Positions 8,693-18,114 of a stretch of 64,000 bases of DNA are shown piece after piece. Position 1 is the first letter of the stretch. Every line of letters starts with the position of its first letter. The notes beneath the pieces were generated by a model. That model did no database searches, was not told where the DNA came from, and was given only the letters and a program-made list of their open reading frames with translations. Source of the stretch: Actinomyces sp. oral taxon 414 (GTDB lineage Bacteria > Actinomycetota > Actinomycetes > Actinomycetales > Actinomycetaceae); contig NZ_CP012590.1 in assembly GCF_001278845.1 (NCBI RefSeq), positions 1,984,001 through 2,048,000 of the forward strand. The letters run 5' to 3'. Made by a program: the position numbers and the translations under genes.

Positions 8693-10211
8693 GTGAAGCG
8701 TCTCTTCTCCAGCATCCGTCCCCCCGGCGCCGACCTCCATCCGCCCTCCGAAGCAGGGCTCGTACGCGGCGCCGAAGTCGGGGCGCGTACGGCGCCCCGC
8801 CCGGAACAGACCGCCCGACCGGCGCCCCCGCGCATCCCGCGGGCCCCACCGGTCCCGCCGCCCGGGCGCCGTCCTGGTCTGCCTGGTCGTCCTGCTGATC
8901 GTCACGGCGCTGATCGCGGCGGGCGGGGCGCTGACCGACCTCGTCGAGAACCTGTCGCGGCCCCGGGTCGCCACCGTCCCCACCCGCGCCGTCCCCACCC
9001 GTACAGTCCCGGCCCGGCGCACGCCGTCGCCGTCCCCCACACCCTCCCACGCGGGCTCCTGGCGGGAGGCGTGGAGCCTGGACGACACGGTCCTGGTCGG
9101 CACGAGCACCAGCCGCCGCGACACGCTCCTCTACACCTGGGGCGACTACTTCGTCGTGGCCCACCGGATCAGCGGGGACTCCAGTTCCGAAGCCGACGTG
9201 ACGGGGTACCGGATCGGGGCCGCCGGCGCGGAGCGGGCCTGGACCATCACCATGGATGATTTCACCAGGCTCCCCTCGGGGAGCACGCCCTGGGGCCCCG
9301 AGCTCATCACGGGGAGGCAACTGGTCGACATAACCACGGGGAGGGTGTCCGACGCGCCCTGGGAGCAGCACTCCTCCCTGAAGCTCGTCTTCAACAATAT
9401 CGCGATCGTGTGCGCCAGCTCGGGCGACTGGTGCGCCGGGTGGGACTGGAACGACGGCAACCCGTTCGAGAGATGGCGGCAAGGATCCACGGGGAGGAAC
9501 TGGTCCTTCCCGACGGCGCAGGTCGTCGGCGACGACGCCACGGGCTACGTCCGAGTCGAGGAGAGCCCCCGGAGCAGGAGATCCCGCTCGACGACATCCG
9601 ATTCGGAGACATCCGGCTTCCTCTCCCTGGCCGACGGCTCCGTCCACAACTCCTCCTCGAAGTCCTCCTCGAAGAGCAGTCGGACGACCTACGTCCCCGC
9701 CGCGGACGGCTGGCTCCGCCAGTCCCGCAACAGATCGGGCTTCGAGATGCTCAGCCCCGACGGCGCCTCCGTGGGCGCCATCGAACCGGGCGCGGCCAAC
9801 GACGAGTACCGCGTCCTCCTGTCGCCGACGGGGCTGCCGACCCTGGACGAGTACCGCCGTGCCTACGAGCTCGGCGACACCGGCTGGGCGACGACGGTCC
9901 TGACCTCATCGCGCAGCGGGAATCCGCAGTACCTCAATGGGCAGCCCCTGCGGGACGAGACCCCCTCCACCCCGCACGTGCCCGGCGTCTCCGAGGGCGG
10001 CCGCGCGCTCCTGAGCCCGGACGGGCGCACTCTGCTCGTGATCCGTTCCTCCTCCTACATCCCGGCCGTGGCCGTCGACCTGGCGACGAGCACCACCACC
10101 GAGCTGCCCTCCGAGGTCACCAATAGCGACAACACCAGGGTCGTCGTCCGCGCGGACCTCATTGTCGTCGTCGCCGGCACGCGGATCGTGGGCTACTCCC
10201 CGGCCGGGTGA
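8693..10211 (+). CDS. Membrane-anchored extracellular protein of unknown function, start unresolved
   Basis: The downstream part (from GTG 9156) is a clear protein with extracellular character: Ser-rich stretches (SSSKSSSKSS) and segments such as ALLSPDGRTLLVIRSSSYIP and RADLIVVVAGTRIVGYSP that look like beta-propeller strands. The same frame is open back to a TGA at 8694. It encodes a basic Pro-rich stretch, a strong membrane segment (AVLVCLVVLLIVTALIAAGG, 8868-8927) and a Pro/Thr-rich stalk, so the real protein begins upstream of 9156. No ATG, GTG or TTG exists in this frame after 8694. GTG 8693 in the neighbouring frame gives a plausible KRLFSSIRPP start; a one-base change in the C6 run at 8720-8725 would join it to the rest. 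Its role is unknown. Confidence 0.6.
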
Positions 10212-10231
10212 CCGGCGGGCCGGGGCGCATC

Positions 10232-10270
10232 TGACACCTGTCATACGGAAGCGGTGACGGGTCTCAGTAC
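10232..10270 (+). promoter_or_regulatory. Operator/promoter of ABC-two-component cassette 1
   Basis: A palindrome TGACA-CC-TGTCA lies at 10232-10243 and ends 60 bases before the ATG of the ABC gene at 10303. A weak -10-like TA pair follows at 10268. The paralogous cassette at 18115 has TGAGA-TT-TGTCA at exactly the same distance. This is therefore a candidate binding site for the cassette's own LuxR-type response regulator. Inferred from symmetry and conserved spacing. Confidence 0.5.
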
Positions 10271-10302
10271 CGGGACTCGGCGGGCGGGCCGACCCTTGAG
10301 CC

Positions 10303-11328
10303 ATGAACACCACCGCACCGGCACCCGCCCCCGTCAAGGCCCGCCCCGGAGTCCGCCCTGGCACTCGCCCCGGGGTCCGTTCCGACATCCGCCCCGCCAA
10401 GGCCCCCGCCGTCGAGGTCAGGGGCCTGACCAAGACCTTCGGCCCCGTCACCGCCGTCGACCGCCTCGACCTGACGGTGGCCCGGGGCGAGGTCGTCGCC
10501 TTCCTCGGCCCCAACGGGGCCGGCAAGTCCACCACCCTCGACGTCCTCCTCGGCTTCACCCGGCCCGACTCCGGCACCGCCGCCGTCCTGGGCGCCGAGC
10601 CCCGGGAGGCGGTGCGGGCCGGGCGCGTGGGCGCGATCCTCCAGACCGGGGGTGTCCTACCCTCCTACACGGTCCGCCAGACCCTCGACATCATCGCCTC
10701 TCTCCAGCTGCGCACCCCCGACGTCGAGGCCATCATCGACCAGACCGACCTGCGCGGAATCCTGCGGCGGCGGGTCGCCCGCTGCTCCGGCGGGGAGGTC
10801 CAGCGCATCCGCCTGGCGATGGCCCTGATGGCCCAGCCCGAGCTGCTGGTCCTGGACGAGCCGACCACCGGCCTGGACCCCAACGCCCGCGCCGCCTTCT
10901 GGGCCACCATGCGCGCCCAGACGGCGGCGGGCCGCTCCATCCTCTTCGCCACCCACTACCTGCAGGAGGCCGCCGACTTCGCCGACCGCATCGTCATTAT
11001 CGACCGCGGCCGCCTGGTCGCCTCCGGCTCGGTGGACGAGGTGCGCGCCATGGGCAAGGGCACCACGGTGAGCGCGACCTGGCCGGGTCTGACCGGCCCG
11101 GCCGAGCTGCGCGCGGCCCTGGCCCCCGTGTCCGGCTCCCTGCTGGCGGTGGCGGTCCACGGCGAGCACCTGGAGGTGCGCACCACCGCCCCCGACGACG
11201 TCGCCCGCCTCCTACTGACCACCACCCCCGCCGCCCACCTGGGCATTACGGCGCTCAGCCTGGAGGAGATCTTCGCCGAGCTCGTCGGCGGGGAGCACGA
11301 CGGCGCCGCCCCCGCCCGCGCCGCCTGA
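10303..11328 (+). CDS. ABC transporter ATP-binding protein (cassette 1)
   Basis: This 341-residue protein is the ATPase of a drug or peptide exporter. An N-terminal Ala/Pro/Arg-rich tail of about 35 residues precedes the domain. Walker A is GPNGAGKST (Lys75), the Q-loop region ILQTGGVLPSYTVRQTL, the signature CSGGEVQRIRLAMAL, Walker B LLVLDEPTTGLDP, and the switch His lies in ATHYLQEAADFADRI. The ATG at 10303 is the first good start. It is followed by its ABC-2 permease, a histidine kinase and a response regulator, all in one direction. The set is a paralogue of 18115-21733. Substrate unknown; self-resistance or envelope-stress export fits the architecture. Confidence 0.9.
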   Translation: MNTTAPAPAPVKARPGVRPGTRPGVRSDIRPAKAPAVEVRGLTKTFGPVTAVDRLDLTVARGEVVAFLGPNGAGKSTTLDVLLGFTRPDSGTAAVLGAEPREAVRAGRVGAILQTGGVLPSYTVRQTLDIIASLQLRTPDVEAIIDQTDLRGILRRRVARCSGGEVQRIRLAMALMAQPELLVLDEPTTGLDPNARAAFWATMRAQTAAGRSILFATHYLQEAADFADRIVIIDRGRLVASGSVDEVRAMGKGTTVSATWPGLTGPAELRAALAPVSGSLLAVAVHGEHLEVRTTAPDDVARLLLTTTPAAHLGITALSLEEIFAELVGGEHDGAAPARAA

Positions 11329-11381
11329 GTGTCCCGCCCGGCGACCCCCGTCCACCCGTCACCAGAATCGAGGAACCAGCC

Positions 11382-12230
11382 ATGACCACCACCGTCTCCC
11401 CCGCCCCGGCGGCCCGCTCCGACCGCGGTCGCACCGCGCCGGCGAAGCGCCGCCCGCGCCCGTGGGTCTACACGCGCATTGACGCCCTGACCACCCTGCT
11501 CCGCCCCGACATGCTCTTCTTCACCCTCATTATGCCGCTGGGCATGTACCTGTTCTGGGGCGCCATGCAGGACTTCTCCGCCCACGACGCCGGCCGGGGC
11601 AATGTCGCCTCCACGATCATGATCAATATGTCGGTCTTCTCCGTGGCCATCGCCGCCACCTGCACGGCCGCCAGCGCCGCCGTCGAGCAGGCCGGCGGAT
11701 GGGGCCGCCAGATGGCGCTCACGGCGGGCGGCCTGCGCGCCTACATCACCACCAAGCTGCTGACCGCCTTCATCGTCTCGGTCTTCCCGGTCACCGTCAT
11801 CTTCATCGCCGGGGCCCTGACGGGCGCGCAGATGGACGCGCCCTGGGTGTGGGCCGCCAGCTACGCCCTGACCCTGCTGACCGCCGTCCCCTTCGCCTGC
11901 TACGGCTTGGCCGTGGGGCTGTGGGTCCCGGCGCAGGCGGCGGTGGGCATCGCGGGCGCCTCGATCAGCATCTTCGCCTTCCTGGGCAACCTGTTCATGC
12001 CGCTGAGCGGGGGCCTGTTCGACTTCGCCCACTTCACCCCCATGTACGGGGCCGGCAACCTGGCCGTCCGCGCCCTCCAGGGCGACGTCGTGTCCACCAT
12101 GAGCACCACCGGCGGGAACGAGATCATCCACGAGGCCCTGTGGCTGCCCCTCACTAGTATCGCCGCGTGGACTTTCATCTTCGTCATCGCGTGCCTGGCC
12201 GCCCGGCGCCGGACGACGGCGCGCCACTGA
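11382..12230 (+). CDS. ABC-2 type permease (cassette 1)
   Basis: This 282-residue membrane protein has about six hydrophobic segments, among them MLFFTLIMPLGMYLFWGAM, an internal run near IVSVFPVTVIFIAGAL, and IFAFLGNLFMPLSGG, a motif common in ABC-2 permeases of drug exporters. The ATG at 11382 lies 53 bases after the ATPase stop. The longer open frame upstream is only the ATPase in another register. Together with 10303-11328 it would form a homodimeric exporter. The paralogue at 19091 shares the FLGGLFMPLTPG segment and the pattern STERAAGWSRQLRLTPL, here VEQAGGWGRQMALTAG. Confidence 0.88.
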   Translation: MTTTVSPAPAARSDRGRTAPAKRRPRPWVYTRIDALTTLLRPDMLFFTLIMPLGMYLFWGAMQDFSAHDAGRGNVASTIMINMSVFSVAIAATCTAASAAVEQAGGWGRQMALTAGGLRAYITTKLLTAFIVSVFPVTVIFIAGALTGAQMDAPWVWAASYALTLLTAVPFACYGLAVGLWVPAQAAVGIAGASISIFAFLGNLFMPLSGGLFDFAHFTPMYGAGNLAVRALQGDVVSTMSTTGGNEIIHEALWLPLTSIAAWTFIFVIACLAARRRTTARH

Positions 12231-12247
12231 CCGGCGGGGACACCCAG

Positions 12248-13411
12248 ATGAGCATCATCTCCGCAGGACGCACGGCCGTCACCGCCCCGGTGGCGGCCGG
12301 CGCCCGTCCCGGCCCCTGGTACCGGCGGATCGACTGGGCCTCGTCCTTCTGGATCGTCTTCCTCTTCATCCCCCTCTTCTTCGTGATCAGGACCGATATG
12401 CCGGGCCCGCTCAAGGCGCTGGGCGTCATCGGGCTCGGCGTCTTCGCCTGCGTCTACACGTGGGCCGTGTCCACCATGGCGGTCTGGCTGGAGTTGCCGG
12501 CGGGGGCGGGCCTCCTCGACCAGCTGCGGCCGGTGGCCAGCAGGATCACGCTGCTGGCGGGCGTCGCCCTCGTCTCGGCCCCGGGCCTGAACTGGTGGTA
12601 CACGCTGACCTACCTGCCCTACTTCTGCGCGATCACCCTGTTCGCGACGACGCTGCGCACCGGCCTGATCATCTCCGGCTGCCTGACCGTCCTCACCAAT
12701 CTCGTCGTCTTCGCCCTCGCCCCGACGACGGACACCAGGTGGGCGGCCTTCGGCTTCTCCCTGTCCACCGTCATCGTCGTGGTGTCCCGCATCGGGGCCG
12801 AGCTCAATGCCCGGCGCGAGGCGGAGAAGCGCAAGCTGGTCGTGGCCGCCGAGCGCGAGGAGATCGGCCGCAACGTCCACGACATCCTGGGCCACTCCCT
12901 GACCGTGCTCACCCTCAAGGCGGAGGTCGCCCACCGGCTCGTGCGCCGCGATCCGGGGGCCGCCGAACGCGAGCTCGCCGAGATCGTCGAGATGTCCCGC
13001 TCGGCCCTGGCGGACGTGCGCGCCACCGTCTCCCGCCTGCGCGCCCCGGACCTGGCCGGGCAGGTGGAGGCCTCCCGCACGGCCTTCGCCGCCGCCGACG
13101 TCGTCGCCGAGTTCTCAGGAAGGCCCTCCGACATCCCCCTGCCCCAGCGCGAGCTGCTCGCCTGGGCCCTGCGGGAGGGGACGACGAACATCCTGCGGCA
13201 CGCCGGGGCCGCCCGCGTCCGCGTGGACCTGTCCCCCGGGCGGGTGCGCGTCCAGGACGACGGCGCGGGCGTCGTCGGTCGCCGCCTGGGCAACGGGCTG
13301 AGCGGCCTGCGCGAGCGCGTCGAGGCCGTGGGCGGCGCCCTCATCCTGACCAGTCCCGCCCCGGACGGCACCGACGCGCGCCCGGGCACCGTCCTGGAGG
13401 TCACCCTGTGA
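12248..13411 (+). CDS. Sensor histidine kinase, DesK/LiaS-like (cassette 1)
   Basis: The 387-residue protein has about five membrane segments in its first 185 residues and little extracellular sequence, so it probably senses within the membrane. The HisKA_3 phosphoacceptor is His211 in GRNVHDILGHSL. The ATPase domain shows the N box in REGTTNILRHA, VQDDGAGV and GNGLSGLRERVEAVGG. The ATG at 12248 is chosen by position 18 bases after the permease stop; a start at 12167 would lie within the permease. Its stop overlaps the GTG of the response regulator, so kinase and regulator are coupled. Confidence 0.9.
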   Translation: MSIISAGRTAVTAPVAAGARPGPWYRRIDWASSFWIVFLFIPLFFVIRTDMPGPLKALGVIGLGVFACVYTWAVSTMAVWLELPAGAGLLDQLRPVASRITLLAGVALVSAPGLNWWYTLTYLPYFCAITLFATTLRTGLIISGCLTVLTNLVVFALAPTTDTRWAAFGFSLSTVIVVVSRIGAELNARREAEKRKLVVAAEREEIGRNVHDILGHSLTVLTLKAEVAHRLVRRDPGAAERELAEIVEMSRSALADVRATVSRLRAPDLAGQVEASRTAFAAADVVAEFSGRPSDIPLPQRELLAWALREGTTNILRHAGAARVRVDLSPGRVRVQDDGAGVVGRRLGNGLSGLRERVEAVGGALILTSPAPDGTDARPGTVLEVTL

Positions 13412-14022
13412 GCACACCCATTCGCATCCTCATCGCCGACGACCAGGCCCTCGTCCGGGGGGCCCTGGCCACGCTGCTCGGACTGGAGCCGGACATCGAG
13501 GTCGTCGCCCAGACGGGCAGCGGGCGGGCGGTGGCGGCCCTGGCCCGGGAGCACGCCGTCGACGTCGCCCTGCTGGACATTGACATGCCGGACATGGACG
13601 GCCTGGCCGCCGCGGCGGCGCTGACCGCCTCGGGAGCAGCCTGCCGCAGCCTCATTGTCACGACCTTCGGGCGCCCCGGCTACCTCTCACGCGCCCTGGA
13701 GGCCGGGGCCTCGGGGTTCCTGGTCAAGGACACCCCGCCCGAGGAGCTGGCTGAGGCGATCCGCAAGATCGCGGCCGGATTGCGCGTCATCGACCCGACC
13801 CTGGCCCAGGAGTCGGTGATCGTGGGGCCCAACCCGCTCACGGACCGGGAGAAGGACGTGCTGCGGCTGGCGGCGCGCGGCGCGGACGCCCGCGATATCG
13901 CCGACTGTCTGCACCTGGGCGCCGGGACGGTGCGCAATTACCTGTCCAGCGCGATCAGCAAGACGCACGCGCGCAACCGCACCGAGGCGGCGCGCACCGC
14001 CGAGACCAACGGCTGGCTGTGA
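13408..14022 (+). CDS. LuxR/NarL-family response regulator (cassette 1)
   Basis: This 204-residue regulator has a receiver domain with the acidic pair ADDQ, the phosphorylation site Asp57 in LLDIDMPDMDG, the Thr switch in IVTTFGRPG and Lys in FLVKD. A C-terminal LuxR-type helix-turn-helix follows (LTDREKDVLRLAARGADARDIADCLHLGAGTVRNYLSSA). The GTG at 13408 overlaps the kinase stop by four bases (GTGA). It probably controls the transporter genes in front of it through the palindrome at 10232-10243. It is highly similar to the regulator at 21122-21733. Confidence 0.92.
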   Translation: MSTPIRILIADDQALVRGALATLLGLEPDIEVVAQTGSGRAVAALAREHAVDVALLDIDMPDMDGLAAAAALTASGAACRSLIVTTFGRPGYLSRALEAGASGFLVKDTPPEELAEAIRKIAAGLRVIDPTLAQESVIVGPNPLTDREKDVLRLAARGADARDIADCLHLGAGTVRNYLSSAISKTHARNRTEAARTAETNGWL

Positions 14023-14035
14023 GGCGGGGCGGACG

Positions 14036-14436
14036 TCACGTCGCACCGGCCCGTGCGAGTGCGGCCAGAAGATCGGCCTCGAATGCGGCGAAGGACGGGC
14101 TGCGCCCACGGGCTTGGGCAAGGTCCATAACGGCGGAGAAGCGCGCCTGGTGGAGGGTCTCCCTAGGATGCTCGTGATCCGCGCCCGAACCTCACCAGGA
14201 TCATCGTCGTCGGCATCGAGAAGAACCAGCACTACACCATTATCGCCAACGCGAATGCACTGCATTCTGACTGCACCGCCCAGCTTCTCATTCAGCATCT
14301 GGGTCCTGGGAAGACGATACGGATGCTCCACATGAAGGTCGAACACTTCGTGAGTCTCGCAAATTCTTCGAATGAGGATTGGAAGAGCTCTGACCTCTCC
14401 GTGGCCCTCAACTACCGCACCCACTCGGACAGTCAT
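14036..14436 (-). pseudogene. DUF4276 family protein, internally deleted and out of frame
   Basis: From ATG 14436 the first about 85 residues are a good DUF4276 N-terminus: VGAVVEGHGEVRALPILIRR, a TOPRIM-like opening, and VLVLLDADDDDPGEV. Near 14180 the reading changes frame. The other frame then gives the family's C-terminal segment (HPRETLHQARFSAVMDLAQA, then RGRSPSFAAFEADLL) and stops at 14036. Intact members are about 190-220 residues, so about 80 central residues are gone and the halves are out of frame. Its ATG overlaps the stop of the AAA ATPase gene, a pairing often seen in putative defence operons. This looks like a disabled partner. Confidence 0.75.
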
Positions 14437-15614
14437 CGGGATACGGCTTCCTCAGGTTCGGGTTGAAACTGATCGGCTCGCAGCAGTTCGCCCGCGGTGA
14501 AGAGCGACTCGTTGAATGCGAGCCGGACCGCGGCATCGGGATGACCGGCCTCGGTCGTCCCCCCGACCGATCGCACGGCGAACAGCTCACCGGGAAGGAT
14601 CGTAGAAGAATCGAGAAGATCGGGGCTGTGAGTCGTCAGCAGCACCTGACGATGCTCACTGGCGTCCCGGATCGCGTCCAGGAGGATGCCCGCGGCCGCC
14701 GGGTGGAGTGCGATCTCGGGCTCCTCCACGCCGACGGGGCTCAGCACCCCGCCGGTTCCGGCGAATAGCGCCACGAGCACGCCGAGGGCGCGCAGCGTCC
14801 CGTCACTGACCGCAGAAGCCGGGAACGACCACGGACCGGCCGATCCCGAGACGTCCTGCTGGAACTCCAGAGTCTCCCACCCGGACATCGCCGACGACCT
14901 GACCGACCTGGTGCCGGGAACGATCGCGCGCAGGTATTCCTCGACCCGCTGTTCGGTCTTCGGGTTTGAATGCCGCAGCCGCTCGAGGACTGAGGCGACA
15001 TTGGATCCGTCGCGTCGGAGAGGTTCTCCGGGGGTCGGCACCTGAGGGCGCCGCATGGCTTCCGGCGAGGGATTGAACACTTCCATGCCCGCGAGTCCGT
15101 CGTAAACGGGTCTGAATTCCTCGAGACCCGACAAGGCCACGAGAGCCAGACGGTCCACCGCCGTTCGCGGCAGGCGGCTTTCCGAGCTCCGAACGGCACG
15201 ACCATTCCTCAGCTCGTAGAAGTGGTCCTCGCCATCGGCGCCCTCGGGATCAGAGGAGGATATGCGGCACACCTCTCTCGCCACTCCGATCCCCCCGTCA
15301 TCGGTCGTCCCGATTCTGACCTCATAGACTCCACTGAATTTCCCGGAAGAGAATTCCAGGGAGATGGTGAAATCGGTGGGGCTTCCGGCAGATCTGCGTC
15401 TTACCCCCGCGATACCTCCCCGCTCGCTCACGGCCCTGGAAAGATTCTCCTCGAGCGCCTGGCGGATGAACCTCAAAGAGTCCAGGATATTAGACTTGCC
15501 CGCCCCGTTCTGACCGACGAATATCGCCAGGGGCCCGAGCTCCAGATCGCAGGATCCGATACTGCGGTAGTTCTTCAGTCCGAGACGGCGCAGGGAGAAG
15601 GTGGCAACGGTCAT
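14433..15614 (-). CDS. AAA family ATPase (OLD/RecF-like, AAA_21)
   Basis: The 393-residue protein has an SMC/ABC-type split ATPase. The N-terminus is LKNYRSIGSCDLELGPLAIF, Walker A is GQNGAGKSN, a signature-like stretch lies near VSDGTLRALGVLVALF, Walker B is VEEPEIALHP, and a His switch is in VLLTTHSPDLLDS. No nuclease domain is attached. It forms a two-gene unit with the overlapping DUF4276 gene downstream, which is broken here. Such pairs are repeatedly found in defence islands, but the mechanism is not defined. It lies between the response regulator of cassette 1 and a repeat element, in a section slightly less GC-rich than its neighbours. Confidence 0.85.
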   Translation of the reverse strand: MTVATFSLRRLGLKNYRSIGSCDLELGPLAIFVGQNGAGKSNILDSLRFIRQALEENLSRAVSERGGIAGVRRRSAGSPTDFTISLEFSSGKFSGVYEVRIGTTDDGGIGVAREVCRISSSDPEGADGEDHFYELRNGRAVRSSESRLPRTAVDRLALVALSGLEEFRPVYDGLAGMEVFNPSPEAMRRPQVPTPGEPLRRDGSNVASVLERLRHSNPKTEQRVEEYLRAIVPGTRSVRSSAMSGWETLEFQQDVSGSAGPWSFPASAVSDGTLRALGVLVALFAGTGGVLSPVGVEEPEIALHPAAAGILLDAIRDASEHRQVLLTTHSPDLLDSSTILPGELFAVRSVGGTTEAGHPDAAVRLAFNESLFTAGELLRADQFQPEPEEAVSR

Positions 15615-15632
15615 GGAGCAAGGCTAGGCCAT

Positions 15633-16082
15633 GAAGGTTATTCTGGAGGCGTCTGGGGATGTCGAGTCCTTCTCATCGGGGAGTCCGTCGGGGCGGAGCC
15701 GGCGGGGAGCGCGTGTTCTGCGGGCGGTTCGCCGGCCCCCGGCCCGTCACCCTCCGCGAGCGCGTTATCCTTCCCGAACCGACGCTCCCGCAAGCCCGAC
15801 GGGGTCGTCGAAGTGGTCACCGCGGTCGTCGGGGCGCCCGCAGCGGCCGCCGCCCGACCCGCGGACGCCTTCCCCGCCCGGCCCACGCGCGTCGTTTGTC
15901 CAAATCTGCCACAAAGGCCCCGATCGAGCCGGAGCGCGCGAGAAGAAACGTTGATATTCCGCGCTTTTCTTCGCGGCCGATACCGCCGCGAGGCGCCTTT
16001 GTGGCAGATTTGGACACGCCCCCGCCCCGGGTCACCACAGGAGCCCCACTCGCCCCACGCAGACACCCCCAGAATAACCTTC
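15633..16082. repeat. Non-coding repeat element, copy A
   Basis: A 450-bp unit is bounded by the inverted ends GAAGGTTATTC (15633) and GAATAACCTTC (16072-16082). Inside lies a long inverted repeat: TGTCCAAATCTGCCACAAAG starts at 15897 and its complement ends at 16016, around a loop of about 76 bases that is itself conserved. Copies occur at 32446-32682 (inverted, one end missing) and 46262-46869. No convincing gene lies inside. It behaves like a miniature transposable element or a structured repeat. It fills the gap between the AAA gene and ffh. Confidence 0.8.
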
Positions 16083-16140
16083 CATGAAAGGAACCGATCC
16101 GACCCGCGCGCGGCGGAATCCGGGGCGCGCCGCCCCGCCC

Positions 16141-17817
16141 CTACAGGCCCAGGTGGCGGCGCAGGTCCTCGGGCAGGGCGTCCACGGCGTCGGCGACCTC
16201 GTCCGCGTCCGGCAGCCCGCCGCGCCCCGCCGCGTGCTGCCCCGGCATAATGCCGTAGCCCTGGGAACCCTGGGAGGCGTCCTGCCCGCCCAGACCGAAG
16301 GCCGCGCCCCGCCCCGACGCGCTCGCCGGGGCGGACGTCTCGGCGCTGCGCCTGGCGGCGGCCTCCTTGGCCTGGCGCGCGGCCTTGGCGGGGTTGCCGC
16401 TGCGTCCCTTCCTGCCGCCCCTGCCGCGCTTGCCCTTGGGGGCCTGGCGGGCCTTGGCGCGCTTGCCCGTGCCGGGCAGGGACCCCATGCCGGGCATGGG
16501 CCCGCCCTCCCCGAAACCGCCGGAGGCCATGGCCTCCATCATCTTCTTAGCGGCCTCGAAGCGGTTGACCAGCTCGTTGACGGCCTGGACGGTGGTGCCC
16601 GAACCCCTGGCGATGCGGCTGCGCCGCGAGCCGTTGAGAATGGACAGGTCCGCACGCTCGGCCGGCGTCATGGAGCACACGATCGCCTCGACGCGGTCGA
16701 CCTCGCGCTCGTCGAAGTTCTCCAGGGCCTCACGCATCTGCCCCATGCCGGGTATCATGCCCAGCAGATTCTTCATGGAGCCCATCCTGCGGACCTGGCG
16801 CAACTGGCCCAGGAAGTCATCGAGGGTGAAGGTCCCCCTAGCGAGCTTGGCGGCGGCGGCCTCCGCCTCCTGGCGGTCCAGGGTCCGCTCGGCCTGCTCG
16901 ATGAGGGTGAGCAGGTCGCCCATGTCCAGGATGCGGCTGGCCATGCGGTCGGCGTGGAAGCGCTCGAAGTCGGTCAGGCCCTCGCCGGTGGAGGAGAACA
17001 GGACCGGGGCCCCGGTGACGCCGCGCACGGACAGGGCCGCGCCGCCGCGGGCGTCGCCGTCGAGCTTGGACAGGACCACGCCGGTGAAGCCGACGCCGTC
17101 GCGGAAGGCCACCGAGGTGTTGACGGCGTCCTGGCCGACCATGGCGTCCAGGACGAAGAGGATCTCGTGGGGGTGGATCGCGTCACGGATGCGGATGGCC
17201 TGGTCCATCATCTCGGCGTCCACGCCCAGGCGCCCGGCGGTGTCCACCACGACGACGTCGTAGCCGTTGGCCCGGGCGCGCTCGACGCCGGAGCGGGCCA
17301 CCGCCACCGGGTCGCCCACGCCGTTGCCGGGCTCGGGCGCCCACACGTGGACCCCGGCGCGGTCGGCGACGACGCTCAGCTGGGTGACGGCGTTGGGGCG
17401 CTGGAGGTCGGAGGCGACCAGCAGGACGCGCCGGCCCTGGTCGCGCAGCCAGCGGCCCAGCTTTCCGGCCAGGGTGGTCTTGCCGGCGCCCTGGAGGCCG
17501 GCGAGCATAATGATGGTGGGGCCGCGGTCGGCCCAGTTGATCTCGCGGGCCTGCCCGCCCAGGACGTCGACGAGCTCCTCGTTGACGATCTTGACGACCT
17601 GCTGGGCGGGGTTGAGGGCCTGGGAGCGGGCGGCGTCCTTGGCCCTCTCGCGCACGGCGGCGGTGAAGGAGCGCACCACGGGCAGGGCGACGTCGGCCTC
17701 GAGCAGGGCGCGGCGGATCTCGGTGACGGTGGAGTCGATATCGGCGTCGGTCAGCCGCCCCTTGCCCCGCAGCGAGGCGAAGGCGGCGGTGAGCCGGTCG
17801 GAGAGGTTGCCGAACAC
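16141..17817 (-). CDS. ffh: Signal recognition particle protein Ffh (SRP54)
   Basis: This GTPase binds signal sequences and 4.5S RNA and delivers ribosomes to FtsY. The 558-residue protein starts FGNLSDRLTAAFASLRGKG and has the G domain with GLQGAGKTTLAGKLGRWL, ASDLQRPNAVTQL, VVDTAGRLGVD and SKLDGDARGGAALS. The M domain follows with MKNLLGMIPGMGQM and SRRSRIARGSG. The C-terminal tail is long and basic, then Gly/Ala-rich, longer than in E. coli. GTG at 17817 gives the family start and follows AGGAAGGAC; longer upstream reading in this frame is spurious. In relatives ffh lies next to rpsP, but here they are separated by accessory genes. Confidence 0.96.
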   Translation of the reverse strand: MFGNLSDRLTAAFASLRGKGRLTDADIDSTVTEIRRALLEADVALPVVRSFTAAVRERAKDAARSQALNPAQQVVKIVNEELVDVLGGQAREINWADRGPTIIMLAGLQGAGKTTLAGKLGRWLRDQGRRVLLVASDLQRPNAVTQLSVVADRAGVHVWAPEPGNGVGDPVAVARSGVERARANGYDVVVVDTAGRLGVDAEMMDQAIRIRDAIHPHEILFVLDAMVGQDAVNTSVAFRDGVGFTGVVLSKLDGDARGGAALSVRGVTGAPVLFSSTGEGLTDFERFHADRMASRILDMGDLLTLIEQAERTLDRQEAEAAAAKLARGTFTLDDFLGQLRQVRRMGSMKNLLGMIPGMGQMREALENFDEREVDRVEAIVCSMTPAERADLSILNGSRRSRIARGSGTTVQAVNELVNRFEAAKKMMEAMASGGFGEGGPMPGMGSLPGTGKRAKARQAPKGKRGRGGRKGRSGNPAKAARQAKEAAARRSAETSAPASASGRGAAFGLGGQDASQGSQGYGIMPGQHAAGRGGLPDADEVADAVDALPEDLRRHLGL

Positions 17818-18114
17818 GCGGTGTCCTTCCTGGGGCGCCGGGGCGCCGTATGGTTTTCCGCGCCCGACGGCGATGGCGGGTCTCGCACGGGGCCGCGGGC
17901 ATGACTGGGGCCAGGATAGCGGGAGGACGGGCTCCTCCCCTCCCCCGCGCCCGGACCGGGACTGAGCCCACACCCGGGGCGCGCCCGGGATCCCCCGCCG
18001 CGCCCCGCGTCGCCCCCGCTCCCGCCGCGCCGTCGCCGACCCCTGAGATTTGTCATGGGAGAGTGATGACCGATGGGCTAGGGGCCGCCGCCGGCGCGGC
18101 GCGAGCCTGGCGCC
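17818..18114. promoter_or_regulatory. Divergent promoter region between ffh and ABC cassette 2
   Basis: About 300 bases separate the oppositely directed starts. On the plus strand the imperfect palindrome TGAGA-TT-TGTCA (18044-18055) ends 60 bases before the ATG at 18115, and a TA pair at 18079 is a possible -10. The spacing is the same as upstream of the paralogous cassette (10232-10303). The ffh promoter must lie on the other strand but is not obvious. Confidence 0.5.

Noticed and set aside
15817..16038. Small frames with SKSATKAP...AFVADLD present in all three large repeat copies
   Set aside because: Both strands give nearly the same peptide because of the inverted repeat, starts and ends are not conserved, and no ribosome binding site is seen; treated as non-coding.
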